Below, piece after piece: positions 26,585 to 34,960 of a stretch of 64,000 bases of DNA (position 1 is its first letter; each line of letters opens with the position of its first letter). This DNA comes from Hydrogenophaga sp. (GTDB taxonomy: Bacteria; Pseudomonadota; Gammaproteobacteria; Burkholderiales; Burkholderiaceae_C): contig NZ_JAHBZK010000006.1 in assembly GCF_019635465.1 (NCBI RefSeq), positions 124,001 to 188,000 of the forward strand. The letters are read 5' to 3'. A model generated the notes under the pieces. It was not told the DNA's origin. It saw only the letters and a list, made by a program, of their open reading frames with translations, and ran no database searches. The translations under genes were made by a program, and so were the position numbers.

Positions 26585-28006
26585 TCACGAGCTGGAGCTC
26601 CACAGCGCGAGCTGCTGCGAAACGAAGCTGCCCAGGGCGCTGTATTGCGCCACCGTGGTGTCGAGCGAGGAGAACTGTGCCAGCAGACGCGTCTGGGCGC
26701 GATCGGCGCGGTCGTTCACGCGATCCTGCTCGTCCTGGTTGCGCGTCTTCTGCTTGGCCAGGGCATCGGTCTTTGTCGAGATCTGACCATCGCTGGCGAG
26801 CAATCCGTCGGTGAAGGCCTTGACCTTGACGCCAAAGCCGCGCAGCGTGGCGTCGGCGTTGTCGGCGGTGAACAGGCTTTGCAGGCCTTCGAGGTTGCCG
26901 TTGATGGCCTCATCGAGTTTGGTGGTGTCGATCTTGAGCTTGGCACCCGTGCTGCTCTCGGTCGAGATGCCAACGTCAAGCAGACGCGAGAACGGCGTGC
27001 TGCCGGTCACCGAACGCATCATCGAGCGCAGTGCGTTCTGCAGGCCCACGGTGGTGCCGTCGCCTTGCAGAGGACCGGCCGTCTTGCTGTCGGCGTCGTA
27101 CTTCACCGCGTTGCTCAGCGTGTCGTTGATGGTGTTGTACGCATCGACGAAGGCCTGCAGCCGCTTCTTGATTTCTTCGGTGTCCGTCTTGACTTCAAGC
27201 TCCACCGGTTCGGTCGTCACCTGGCTGAGCGTGATCGTCAGCCCGGGCAAGGTGTCGGTGAGCTTGTTGCTGGCCGAGGTAATGGCCACGTTGTTGATGG
27301 TGGCCTGGGCGTTGAGAGCGCCCTGGGTGAGTGACATGCCACCGGTGGCGGTACCGGGGTCGTAGGCCAGGCGCGACAGACCGCTGGCGTCGGCGTTGTT
27401 GCCGTCGTCGTCGCTGACCTGGATGCGAAATGCCTGCTCTTCGCCGGTGTCTTTGGATCGCACCAGCAGCCGTTCGCCGCTGGCGTCGCGCAGCACGGTG
27501 GCCGTCACACCAGCGCCGGCCTGGTTGATCTTGCCGGCGATGGTGCTGAGCGTGTCGCTGGCGCCGACGCTGACGTTGACTGGCGAGCCATTGCCGGTGA
27601 AGGTACCGCCCGACCAGCCACCGACCTCGATGCTGAGCGTGCCGCTGCCCATGGGCGTGTCGTTGGCCACGGCCACCGACGCTGTCGATTGCGCCTTGGC
27701 CAGCTGCTGCACCTCGATCGACAGACCGCCAGGGGCGGCGGTGGTGCCGGCCGTCACGCTGACGGCGCTGGTGTTGGACGAGGTCGCGGTGTAGACACCC
27801 CAGGCCGAGGTGGTGGACAGCTTGGCCGCCGCATCACCGAGCGCAGCGAACTGGCTCTTGATGGTGCTGTAGGTGGAGATGCGCGTCGTGATGGCGCTGG
27901 CCTGCGTCTGCAGGTTGGTCAGCGGCGCGCGCTCGAGCGCGACGAGCTGCGAGACGATGCTCTGCACGTCGATGCCGCTGCCAATGCCAGGAGAGGAGAT
28001 GGCCAT
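26585..28006 (-). CDS. fliD: Flagellar filament cap protein FliD
   Basis: 473 aa. N-terminal SPGIGSGIDVQSIVSQLVALERAPLTNLQTQASAIT is the FliD_N domain; the C-terminal domain (GPLQGDGTTVGLQNALRSMM, then LAQFSSLDTTVAQYSALGSFVSQQLALW) is FliD_C. The cap inserts flagellin at the filament tip. 154 bp downstream of fliC. Confidence 0.97.
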   Translation of the reverse strand: MAISSPGIGSGIDVQSIVSQLVALERAPLTNLQTQASAITTRISTYSTIKSQFAALGDAAAKLSTTSAWGVYTATSSNTSAVSVTAGTTAAPGGLSIEVQQLAKAQSTASVAVANDTPMGSGTLSIEVGGWSGGTFTGNGSPVNVSVGASDTLSTIAGKINQAGAGVTATVLRDASGERLLVRSKDTGEEQAFRIQVSDDDGNNADASGLSRLAYDPGTATGGMSLTQGALNAQATINNVAITSASNKLTDTLPGLTITLSQVTTEPVELEVKTDTEEIKKRLQAFVDAYNTINDTLSNAVKYDADSKTAGPLQGDGTTVGLQNALRSMMRSVTGSTPFSRLLDVGISTESSTGAKLKIDTTKLDEAINGNLEGLQSLFTADNADATLRGFGVKVKAFTDGLLASDGQISTKTDALAKQKTRNQDEQDRVNDRADRAQTRLLAQFSSLDTTVAQYSALGSFVSQQLALWSSSS

Positions 28007-28105
28007 GATCGATCAGCCTTTCACACGATGGACACAGCGCACTCGGTGGAAGACGCTGTGTGCATCCTGCGATGCACGAAACGGCGGGAGCGCTTTCGCG
28101 CCGCC

Positions 28106-28140
28106 GCCGCCTCGGGAGCGGCCACCCCGGTGGGGATGGC
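28106..28140 (-). terminator. Strong hairpin between fliC and fliD
   Basis: Minus strand: GCGGCCATCCCC-acc-GGGGTGGCCGC forms an 11-bp stem with one bulged base, about 20 bp after the fliC stop. There is no T-run, so it may protect the abundant fliC mRNA end or attenuate rather than terminate. Confidence 0.45.
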
Positions 28141-28160
28141 CGCCGTACCGCCTGCCGCGA

Positions 28161-28952
28161 TCAGCGCAGCAGGGCCAGCACGTTCTGGGGAACCTGGTTG
28201 GCCTGGGCCACCATGGCGGTACCCGCTTGCGTGAGCACCTGGGTACGCGACAGGTTGGAGGTTTCCTGGGCGAAGTCGGCGTCCATGATCCGGCCACGGG
28301 CAGCGGCCTGGTTCTCGGAAGCGATACGCAGGTTGCTCACCACCGATTCAAAACGGTTCTGCACGGCACCCAGCGTGGCGCGCGAGGTGTTGGCCGTGTC
28401 CAGCGCGGTGTCGATGGCGCCCAGGGCGGTCGTTGCGTTGGCAGCGGTCGTCACGTCACCAGCGATGGTCACAGCGGCGGTCGAGGCCACGGCGATGGTG
28501 TCGCCGCTGTTGGCGCCAACCTGGAAGGTGTACGAAGCGCCGAACACGTTGGCACCGTTGAAGCGGGTGCTGGAGCCCAGGCGGGTCACTTCAGCGGTCA
28601 GTTGCTGGAATTCGGCGTTGAGGTTGGCGCGGTCGCCGGTGCCGTTGGTGCCGTTGGCTGCCTGCACGGCCAGGTCACGCATACGCAGCAGGGCGTCGCT
28701 GACCTTGCCCAGGGCGCCGTCGGCGGTCTGTGCGAAGGAGATGGCGTCGTTGGCGTTGCGGATGGCCACGTTCATGCCACGCTCTTGAGCGCTCATGCGG
28801 GTGGCGATCGACAGGCCAGCGGCGTCGTCTTTCGAGCTGTTCACACGCAGGCCGGAAGACAGGCGCTGCATCGAGGTGGCCAGCGAGCCCTGGTTGGTGG
28901 CCAGGTTGCGCTGAGCGTTCAGGGACATCACGTTGGTGTTGATGGCGGTCAT
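28161..28952 (-). CDS. fliC: Flagellin FliC
   Basis: 263 aa, short for a flagellin. N-terminal D0/D1 (INTNVMSLNAQRNLATNQGSLATSMQRLSSGLRVNSSKDDAAGLSIATRM) and C-terminal D1/D0 (VVSNLRIASENQAAARGRIMDADFAQETSNL) are complete; only a minimal variable region (about residues 130-190) remains. Transcribed from a sigma-28 promoter at 29139-29165 with a leader of about 180 nt. AGGAG precedes the ATG. Confidence 0.98.
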   Translation of the reverse strand: MTAINTNVMSLNAQRNLATNQGSLATSMQRLSSGLRVNSSKDDAAGLSIATRMSAQERGMNVAIRNANDAISFAQTADGALGKVSDALLRMRDLAVQAANGTNGTGDRANLNAEFQQLTAEVTRLGSSTRFNGANVFGASYTFQVGANSGDTIAVASTAAVTIAGDVTTAANATTALGAIDTALDTANTSRATLGAVQNRFESVVSNLRIASENQAAARGRIMDADFAQETSNLSRTQVLTQAGTAMVAQANQVPQNVLALLR

Positions 28953-29006
28953 GACTAACTCCTAAAAGAGATTGAGGATGCAATCCGGCATTGCTGCCAA
29001 TCAGTT

Positions 29007-29024
29007 GCCGGCGAAGCCGCCGGC
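29007..29024 (-). promoter_or_regulatory. Perfect hairpin in the fliC 5' leader
   Basis: GCCGGCG-GCTT-CGCCGGC on the fliC mRNA strand: a perfect 7-bp GC stem with a 4-nt loop, about 55 nt before the fliC start. It could stabilise the mRNA or hold a regulatory fold in the long leader. Confidence 0.5.
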
Positions 29025-29138
29025 GGCCTTGACCGGAGCGCCTGCCTTTGCGTCGGTGCAACCGCTTTGTCGGTCACTGCCTCTGCGCTGGCCCTTGCTA
29101 GCCGGACGACGAACCCCTTTTGAAGTTCGTTGAGTCCA

Positions 29139-29165
29139 ATTTCGGAGGGGTGTGGAAATTCTTTA
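29139..29165 (-). promoter_or_regulatory. Sigma-28 promoter of fliC
   Basis: Minus strand: TAAAGAAT, 11 nt, TCCGAAAT, compared with TAAAGTTT-N11-GCCGATAA. The -35 matches at 6/8 with the invariant TAAAG, and the spacing is exact. Lies about 190 bp before the fliC ATG. Confidence 0.75.
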
Positions 29166-29213
29166 GCCCTTCGCACAACCCAAATGCTTGATAAGGCCTG
29201 TGCGCACCCCCCA

Positions 29214-29248
29214 GTTCCGGTGCCCCTGCTGTATCGGCAGGGCGGAAC
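29214..29248. promoter_or_regulatory. Inverted repeat upstream of flhDC
   Basis: Arms GTTCCG-(gtgc)-CCCTGC and GCAGGGCGGAAC pair over 12 bp with a 4-nt bulge, around TGTATCG. It lies about 230 bp before flhD. It may bind a regulator of the master operon or form a leader RNA structure. Confidence 0.4.
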
Positions 29249-29479
29249 CTTCCCTACGAACCGTTGATCGCGCCAGCGCGCCCGTACGCGCGTAGGAAGG
29301 CATTTATGAGAACCAAAGATGTAGGCGCTGCGCTGACAAACGCTACCGGTTCTCCCGACACGTTGCACAGCGTTTTACCGATTCAAGTTTCTTCACCGCT
29401 CGACACAATTCCTCACATCGGGTCTCGCAAAGCCTTCTGGCAGCAAAACCCCCCACCTGAGGATGTGAAGGAGCAAGTG

Positions 29480-29821
29480 ATGGACAGCGAACAACTTCTG
29501 GCCGAGATCCGCGAAGCCAACCTGACGTACCTGATGCTGGCGCAGAACCTGATCCGCAAGGATCGCGCCGAAGCCCTGTTCCGACTGGGCCTGACCGAAG
29601 AAGCCGCCGACCTGCTCGGCATGCTGTCGACGGCTCAGCTGCTCAAGATCGCCTCCAGCAACATGCTGCTGTGCCGCTTCCGTGTGGACGACGACCTGGT
29701 GTGGAACCTGTTGACCAGCCACAACGTGAAGAAGGTCGACAACAGCACCACGACCCAGCTGCACGCCAGCATCCTCATGGCCGGCCGTTACGCCGAGTCC
29801 ATGGCCGCTACCGCCCACTGA
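29480..29821 (+). CDS. flhD: Flagellar master regulator subunit FlhD
   Basis: 113 aa from the ATG at 29480, with AAGGAG about 7 nt upstream. MDSEQLLAEIREANLTYLMLAQNLIRKDRAEALFRLGL matches FlhD throughout. FlhD with FlhC forms the D4C2 activator of class II flagellar operons. The frame continues upstream without a stop to an ATG at 29306 that has its own AGGAAGG, so a 171-aa form is possible but its extra 58 residues are unlike FlhD. Confidence 0.96.
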   Translation: MDSEQLLAEIREANLTYLMLAQNLIRKDRAEALFRLGLTEEAADLLGMLSTAQLLKIASSNMLLCRFRVDDDLVWNLLTSHNVKKVDNSTTTQLHASILMAGRYAESMAATAH

Positions 29822-29851
29822 TCTCTTCCTCTACCGCGCAGGAGCCCCACC

Positions 29852-30391
29852 ATGGCCGCAGGCAAAAGCATCCTCAACGAATCGCGTGACATCGAGCGCG
29901 CGGTGGCCTTGATCCAGCTGGGCGCACGCCTGCAGGTGCTGGAGTACGAGACCAGCCTTTCCTATGAGCGCCTGCTTCGCCTGTACAAGGAAGTTGCCGG
30001 CAAGAGCCCGTCGAAAGGCCAGTTGCCCTTCTCGACCGACTGGTTCCTGACCTGGCAGCCCAACATCCACGCCTCGCTGTTCCTCAACATCCACGAGTAC
30101 CTGTCCAAATCGACCGAACTCGAAGAAATCGACGCCGTCATCAAGGCCTTCCGCCTGTACAGCGAACAGATGACGGCCAGCGCCATCGAGCCCCTGCTGT
30201 CCATCACCCGCGCCTGGCGCCTGGTGAAGTTCGTGGACAACGGCATGCTCACGCTGACCAAATGCTCTTGCTGCGGTGGCCAGTTCGTCACCGAGCCCTA
30301 TGAAAACGCCCGCCACTTCGTCTGTGGCCTGTGCCAGCCGCCGGCACGCGCCGGCAAGGGCTCCAGCGCCAACTCGCTGCGCCTGCACTGA
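29852..30391 (+). CDS. flhC: Flagellar master regulator subunit FlhC
   Basis: 179 aa. Zinc site from Cys138/Cys141 (KCSCCGG) and Cys158/Cys161 (CGLC). The DNA-binding subunit of FlhD4C2. 30 bp after flhD and followed by a rho-independent terminator. Confidence 0.97.
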   Translation: MAAGKSILNESRDIERAVALIQLGARLQVLEYETSLSYERLLRLYKEVAGKSPSKGQLPFSTDWFLTWQPNIHASLFLNIHEYLSKSTELEEIDAVIKAFRLYSEQMTASAIEPLLSITRAWRLVKFVDNGMLTLTKCSCCGGQFVTEPYENARHFVCGLCQPPARAGKGSSANSLRLH

Positions 30392-30418
30392 CAGCAATCA
30401 CCCTCGCCTCAAAGCGTG

Positions 30419-30446
30419 AAAAGGGCCCCTACAGGGGGCCTTTTTT
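30419..30446 (+). terminator. Rho-independent terminator of flhDC
   Basis: AAGGGCCCCT-ACA-GGGGGCCTT hairpin followed by TTTTTT at 30441-30446, 28 bp after the flhC stop. It separates flhDC from motA, so motA needs its own promoter. Confidence 0.85.
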
Positions 30447-30480
30447 CGTTTCTTGGCGGTCTTCATCCCACCTAGAGTTG

Positions 30481-30488
30481 GCCGATAA
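30481..30488 (+). promoter_or_regulatory. Sigma-28 -10 element upstream of motA
   Basis: A perfect GCCGATAA, 60 bp upstream of motA and just after the flhDC terminator. The -35 at N11 is TTCATCCC, far from TAAAGTTT, so activity is uncertain. Confidence 0.5.
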
Positions 30489-30548
30489 GTTCTGCAATGA
30501 CCCCGGCGGGATGTCCCGTCAGGCCCACCCATTCCACCAACCAAGAAC

Positions 30549-31412
30549 ATGTTCGTCATCATCGGTTTCCTGGTATCGATGGCCTGCATCTTCGGGGTGT
30601 TCATCGCCCACGGGGGCAACATCAGCGTGGTGTTGCACGCGCTGCCGTTCGAGATCACCACCATCCTCGGCGCTGCCCTGGGTGCCTTCATCATCAACAA
30701 CCAGATGAAGGTGGTGAAGGCCTCCTTCAAAGGCATGGCCGGCTGCTTCAAGGGCAGCCATTTCACCAAGGATCGCTACATGCAGATCCTGGCACTCCTG
30801 TACGACCTGCTGCAAAAGGCCCGCAAGGAAGGCCTGATGGCGATCGAACAGGATGTCGAAAACCCCGACCAATCGCCGGTCTTCAAGAAGTACCCGACGA
30901 TCGCTGGCGATCACCACGTTGTCGAGTTCATCACCGACTACCTGCGCATGATGGTCTCGGGCAACCTCAACGCCCACGAGATCGAGTCCCTGATGGACAA
31001 CGAAATCGAGACCCACCACCAGGAAGCGCACGCGCCGGTGGCGGCCATCGCCCGCCTGGCCGGTGGCCTGCCGGCCTTCGGCATCGTGGCCGCCGTGCTG
31101 GGTGTGGTCAACACCATGGGTTCGGTCGGCCAACCACCAGCGGTGCTGGGCGGCATGATCGGCTCGGCCCTGGTCGGTACCTTCCTTGGCATCTTGCTGG
31201 CCTATGGTGTGTTCGAACCCATCGGCGGCCTGATGGACCAGAAGGTCGAAGAGGCGGGCAAAGAACTCATCTGCATCAAGACCACCTTGCTGGCCAGCAT
31301 GCAGGGTTACGCACCGGCCACTGCGGTCGAGTTCGGCCGCAAGGTGCTGTTCAGCGACGTGCGCCCGTCGTTCTCCGAGCTGGAGAACCACGTGAAGGGC
31401 AAGAAAGCATGA
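30549..31412 (+). CDS. motA: Flagellar stator protein MotA
   Basis: 287 aa. Four membrane helices: two near the N-terminus (about 2-20 and 30-50) and two after residue 168 (GLPAFGIVAAVLGVVNTM; LVGTFLGILLAYGVFEPI). The large cytoplasmic loop contains charged residues that act on FliG. Forms a proton channel with MotB. Separated from motB by a repeat copy. Confidence 0.97.
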   Translation: MFVIIGFLVSMACIFGVFIAHGGNISVVLHALPFEITTILGAALGAFIINNQMKVVKASFKGMAGCFKGSHFTKDRYMQILALLYDLLQKARKEGLMAIEQDVENPDQSPVFKKYPTIAGDHHVVEFITDYLRMMVSGNLNAHEIESLMDNEIETHHQEAHAPVAAIARLAGGLPAFGIVAAVLGVVNTMGSVGQPPAVLGGMIGSALVGTFLGILLAYGVFEPIGGLMDQKVEEAGKELICIKTTLLASMQGYAPATAVEFGRKVLFSDVRPSFSELENHVKGKKA

Positions 31413-31450
31413 TCACAACGCAGACCTTTCTGCGTGCCAGGGGCTCCCGT

Positions 31451-31538
31451 CACGGGGCGCCGCGGAACTGGCTTTGCCAGGCCGCTGGCGCCGTCCCCCC
31501 TCAGGGGGGATCGCGCGCAGCGCTGCAGGGGGGTGTCT
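31451..31538 (+). repeat. Intergenic structured repeat, copy 3
   Basis: Between motA and motB. The outer stem is GGCGCC/GGCGCC in place of GACACC/GGTGTC; inner stem CTGGC-ttt-GCCAG; then CCCCCCTCAGGGGGG. Changes occur on both sides of the stem, so pairing is kept. Confidence 0.85.
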
Positions 31539-31540
31539 AA

Positions 31541-32581
31541 ATGGCGGGCAACGGCAAGGCGCTTCAGCCCATCATCGTCAAGCGCATCAAGAAGGGCGGT
31601 CACGCGGCCCATGGTGGTGCGTGGAAGATTGCCTACGCCGACTTCGTGACGGCCATGATGGCCTTCTTTCTGTTGATGTGGCTGCTCGGCTCCACCGCCA
31701 AGGGCGAGCTCGAAGGCATTGCCAGCTATTTCTCCAACCCGGTGAAGGTGTCGCTGATGGGCGGCAACGGCTCGGGCAACAGCAACAGCATCATTCCCGG
31801 CGGCGGTCGCGACCTCTCGTCGGCCTTTGGTCAGCGCGATTCGGGCGACACCGAGCGCACCACCAAGGAGCTGGGGGCGCAGATGTCGCGCGCCGACATG
31901 GCCCGCAAGGAACAGGAGCGCATCGACGCGCTCGAGAGCAAGATCAACGCGCTGATCGCCGGCAACGAGAAGCTGGGCGAATACCGCTCGCAGATCCGCA
32001 TGATCAAGACGCCCGACGGCCTGCAGATCCTCATCGTGGACGCGCAGAACCGGCCGATGTTCGACACCGGCAGTGCGCTGCTCAAGCCTTACATGCAGGA
32101 CATCCTGCGCACCATCGGCGGCAGCCTGGGCGATGTGGAGAACCGCATCGCCATCACCGGCCACACCGACGCACTGCCGTTTGGCAACGGCGATCGGGGT
32201 TACAGCAACTGGGAGCTGTCGGCCGAGCGTGCCAATGCCTCGCGCCGCGAACTGGTGGCCGGCGGCCTGCCCGACGACAAGCTGCGACGGGTGGAGGGCC
32301 TGGCGGCCAGCGTGCCCTTGCTGCCCGACAAACCCTATGACCCGTCGAACCGCCGCATCAGCATCCTGATCATGTCGCGCGACTACGAAGACCGCATGTT
32401 CCCGCCCGCCCTGCCAGCTGCGCCGGTGCCTGGCGCGGAGCCCGGCGTGCCCGACACACCGGCCGCTGCTGCGCCAGCTGCCACGGAGGGGCCGGTTTCC
32501 ATCGTCCCGCCCCTACAGATTTCCGCCAACCTGACGAAACCCCCTGAGACGAGCCACGACCACGGCGGCTCGAAACATTGA
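31541..32581 (+). CDS. motB: Flagellar stator protein MotB
   Basis: 346 aa. Single membrane helix with the essential proton-carrying Asp34 in AYADFVTAMMAFFLLMWLL, plug region, then OmpA-like peptidoglycan-binding domain (ITGHTDALPF, SNWELSAERANASRRELVAGGL). A Pro/Ala-rich tail of about 60 residues follows. No clear Shine-Dalgarno: the start follows the repeat element by 2 bp. Confidence 0.97.
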   Translation: MAGNGKALQPIIVKRIKKGGHAAHGGAWKIAYADFVTAMMAFFLLMWLLGSTAKGELEGIASYFSNPVKVSLMGGNGSGNSNSIIPGGGRDLSSAFGQRDSGDTERTTKELGAQMSRADMARKEQERIDALESKINALIAGNEKLGEYRSQIRMIKTPDGLQILIVDAQNRPMFDTGSALLKPYMQDILRTIGGSLGDVENRIAITGHTDALPFGNGDRGYSNWELSAERANASRRELVAGGLPDDKLRRVEGLAASVPLLPDKPYDPSNRRISILIMSRDYEDRMFPPALPAAPVPGAEPGVPDTPAAAAPAATEGPVSIVPPLQISANLTKPPETSHDHGGSKH

Positions 32582-32605
32582 CCCAACCCTCCCGCGGAGG
32601 CAGCC

Positions 32606-32992
32606 ATGTCCACGCCGATGAAATTCCTGATCGTTGACGATTTCTCCACCATGCGCCGCATCGTGCGCAACCTGCTCAAGGAGATCGGTCACGCCGACGC
32701 CGACGAGGCCGAAGACGGCGCCATTGCCCTGGGCAAGCTCAAGGCGGGCAACTTCAACTTCGTCGTCACCGACATCAACATGCCGAACATGAACGGCTTC
32801 GAGTTGCTGGCGGCGATCAAGCAGGACGAGAAGCTCAAGCACCTGCCGGTGCTCATGGTCACGGCCGAAGCCCGCAAGGAAGACATCGTGCTGGCGGCGC
32901 AGAACGGCGCGGCGGGCTACATCGTCAAGCCGTTCACCAAGGCCACCCTCGAAGAGAAGCTCGCCAACATCTTCAAGAAACTGGGCCTGTGA
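32606..32992 (+). CDS. cheY: Chemotaxis response regulator CheY (second copy)
   Basis: 128 aa. Very close to enterobacterial CheY ([22 protein letters not shown]). Asp11-Asp12, phospho-acceptor Asp56 ([11 protein letters not shown]), Thr86, Lys108. The usual partner of the cheZ gene 16 bp downstream and the likely switch-binding CheY. Confidence 0.97.
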   Translation: MSTPMKFLIVDDFSTMRRIVRNLLKEIGHADADEAEDGAIALGKLKAGNFNFVVTDINMPNMNGFELLAAIKQDEKLKHLPVLMVTAEARKEDIVLAAQNGAAGYIVKPFTKATLEEKLANIFKKLGL

Positions 32993-33008
32993 GCCGGAGG
33001 CGTCGATC

Positions 33009-33620
33009 ATGAGCGACAACAACGAAGCCTCGACCAGCAGTCCGGACATGTTCCGCAAGCTGGGTGGCATCACGCGCCAGCTGCACGACGCGCTCAAGGA
33101 GCTGGGCTATGCCGACAAGCTCCAGGGCACAGTCGAACAACTGCCCGATGCGCAAAGCCGCCTGTCCTACATCGCCCGCCTGACGGGTGAAGCCGCCGAG
33201 AAGGTGCTCAGCCAGGTGGAAGAGGGCAAGCGCGAACAGGAACAGCTCGCCCAGCGCGGCCGCGAACTGGCCGACACCATCAAGCGCGTGCCCGCGCTGG
33301 CCAAGGCCATGCCCGAGCTGCTGGAGTGGTCCAACGACGTGGTGAGCCTGGCCGAGAAGACCGACACCCGCCTGACCGAAATCATGATGGCGCAGGACTT
33401 CCACGACCTCACCGGCCAGGTGATCAAGCGCGTGGTGGACCTTGCCGGCACGATAGAAGAACAGCTGCTGGCGCTGCTGCTCGAGTCCGCGCCGTCCGGC
33501 CAACCCGGCCAGGACAAGGCGTTTGAACTGGCCGGCCCGGTGGTCGATGCCGTCGGCCGCACCGATGTGGTGACCGACCAGCAAGGCGTGGACGACCTGC
33601 TGGCGAGTCTGGGCTTCTGA
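33009..33620 (+). CDS. cheZ: CheY-P phosphatase CheZ
   Basis: 203 aa. Long helical hairpin with the catalytic Asp133-x-x-x-Gln137 in QDFHDLTGQVIKRVVDL. The C-terminal CheY-binding peptide is DQQGVDDLLASLGF. Follows cheY directly. Confidence 0.96.
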   Translation: MSDNNEASTSSPDMFRKLGGITRQLHDALKELGYADKLQGTVEQLPDAQSRLSYIARLTGEAAEKVLSQVEEGKREQEQLAQRGRELADTIKRVPALAKAMPELLEWSNDVVSLAEKTDTRLTEIMMAQDFHDLTGQVIKRVVDLAGTIEEQLLALLLESAPSGQPGQDKAFELAGPVVDAVGRTDVVTDQQGVDDLLASLGF

Positions 33621-33705
33621 CCCCGCGGCGCCTCGCGCCTCCACCTTGAAAAGGGGGTCACACCAGCGGCCCGGCAGAGCCGGTTCCGTGGTGTCCCTGG
33701 TGGTG
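33621..33705 (-). repeat. Intergenic structured repeat, copy 4
   Basis: Between cheZ and flhB, in the opposite orientation to copies 1-3. Read on the minus strand: CACC/GGTG outer stem, CCGGC-tct-GCCGG inner stem, then a diverged CCCCCTTTTCAAGGTGG and GGCGCGAGGCGCC stem. The most degenerate copy. Confidence 0.75.
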
Positions 33706-33718
33706 GGAATGTGCTGGC

Positions 33719-33748
33719 GGAATAGGCCGGTTTCCCCCCGCCTTATCG
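33719..33748. promoter_or_regulatory. FlhD4C2-like operator upstream of flhB
   Basis: Half-sites GGAATAGGCC (33719-33728) and, on the other strand, CGATAAGGCG (33739-33748), with a 10-bp centre. Both carry the A..A core positions and AAGG/TAGG block shared by the other four sites. Confidence 0.6.
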
Positions 33749-33773
33749 CCCTTTAGTTTTTCCGCTCGCTTTC

Positions 33774-33779
33774 CACAAT
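33774..33779 (+). promoter_or_regulatory. -10 hexamer of the flhBAF operon
   Basis: CACAAT within TTTCCACAATC, 26 bp before the flhB ATG and 43 bp from the centre of the palindrome at 33719-33748. The same CCACAATC block occurs before flgF and fliL. Confidence 0.55.
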
Positions 33780-33805
33780 CAGGCTCACTTACCCGAGCCT
33801 GATCC

Positions 33806-34960
33806 ATGGATTCGTCCAGCCAAGACAAAAACCTGCCAGCCACCGCGCAGCGCCTGAAGAAGGCGCGCGACGACGGCCAGGTTGCGCGCTCCAAAGACCT
33901 GACCCACCTCACGGTGCTGGGCGGGGGCATGGCGGCGCTGTTTGCACTGGCCCCGCTGGGCTTTTCGCGCATGCGCGAGGCACTGGCCCTGCAGCTGCAC
34001 TTCGACAACGCCAGCGTGCGCACGCCCGAGCTGATGCTGCAGCGCCTGGTGGATACGGCCGGTATGGGCCTGATCCTGGTGCTGCCCCTGGGCCTGCTGA
34101 TGGCAGTGCTGGTGGTGACCTCCATCGTGGCTGCGGGCGGCTACGCCTTCAGCACCAAACCGATCGAGCCCAAGCTGGACAACCTCAGTCCGCTCAGCGG
34201 GCTCAAGCGCCTGTTTTCGCGCCAGCAACTGGTCGAGACCGCCAAGCTGCTGGTCATCACCGCCGTCATCCTGTTGGTGGCGGCCCAGTTTCTGAGCAGC
34301 CACGCCGAAGCGTTTTCCACCCTGCTGATGCGCCCGCTCGAAGCCGGCATCGGCCAGCTCGCGCAATGGCTCATGCTGGGCGTGGGCCTGTTGCTGCTGG
34401 TGGTGGGCGTGGTGGCTGCCATCGATCTGCCGACGCAGCGCGCCCTGCACAAGCACAAGCTGCGCATGTCGCACGATGAAGTGCGCCGCGAGCACAAGGA
34501 AGCCGAAGGCGACCCGCACGTCAAAGGCAAGCGTCGCCAACGCCAGCGCCAGCTTGCGCAGCGCAACAGCATTCGCGCCGTGCCCAAGGCCGACCTGGTG
34601 GTGATGAACCCGACCCACTATGCCGTCGCCCTGCGCTACGACGAAGCCACCATGGCCGCGCCGCGCGTGATCGCCAAGGGCGCCGACCTCATCGCCTTGA
34701 AGATCCGCGACGTGGCCAAGGCCAACGCCGTGCCGGTGCTGCAGTCGCCCATGCTGGCGCGTGCGCTCTACGCCAACGCCGAGATCGACCAGGAAATCCC
34801 CGGCGCGCTCTTCACCGCCGTGGCCCAGGTGCTGGCCTGGGTCTATCAGCTCAAGGCCGCCATGCGGGGCGAGGGCGTCATGCCCGCCGATCCGCTGCCG
34901 CAGGTGCCGCCCGAGCTTGATCCGCATTTCAAGAAACCCGCTCAGGAGTCTGAGGAATGA
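33806..34960 (+). CDS. flhB: Flagellar export specificity switch protein FlhB
   Basis: 384 aa. Four membrane helices in the first 210 residues and a cytoplasmic domain with the autocleavage site Asn268-Pro-Thr-His (VVMNPTHYAVALRY). Cleavage allows the switch from hook to filament export, with FliK. The stop overlaps the flhA ATG (ATGA). Confidence 0.98.
   Translation: MDSSSQDKNLPATAQRLKKARDDGQVARSKDLTHLTVLGGGMAALFALAPLGFSRMREALALQLHFDNASVRTPELMLQRLVDTAGMGLILVLPLGLLMAVLVVTSIVAAGGYAFSTKPIEPKLDNLSPLSGLKRLFSRQQLVETAKLLVITAVILLVAAQFLSSHAEAFSTLLMRPLEAGIGQLAQWLMLGVGLLLLVVGVVAAIDLPTQRALHKHKLRMSHDEVRREHKEAEGDPHVKGKRRQRQRQLAQRNSIRAVPKADLVVMNPTHYAVALRYDEATMAAPRVIAKGADLIALKIRDVAKANAVPVLQSPMLARALYANAEIDQEIPGALFTAVAQVLAWVYQLKAAMRGEGVMPADPLPQVPPELDPHFKKPAQESEE

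Larger units (their letters stand above)
28953..29479. other. 527-bp intergenic region between divergent fliC and flhD
   Basis: The longest stretch without an assigned gene in the window. It holds the fliC leader and sigma-28 promoter, a long imperfect inverted repeat at 29214-29248, a possible -10 CACAAT at 29404-29409, and an open frame in phase with flhD starting at an ATG at 29306. Flanks two key regulatory nodes (master regulator and flagellin). Confidence 0.8.

Noticed and set aside
29264-29305. Further upstream extension of the flhD frame
   Set aside because: No ATG with a ribosome site in this part; only the ATG at 29306 is worth considering.
29349-29409. An FlhDC-like autoregulatory site upstream of flhD
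   Set aside because: CACAAT at 29404 resembles the class II -10, but the sequence 43.5 bp upstream does not fit the half-site consensus.
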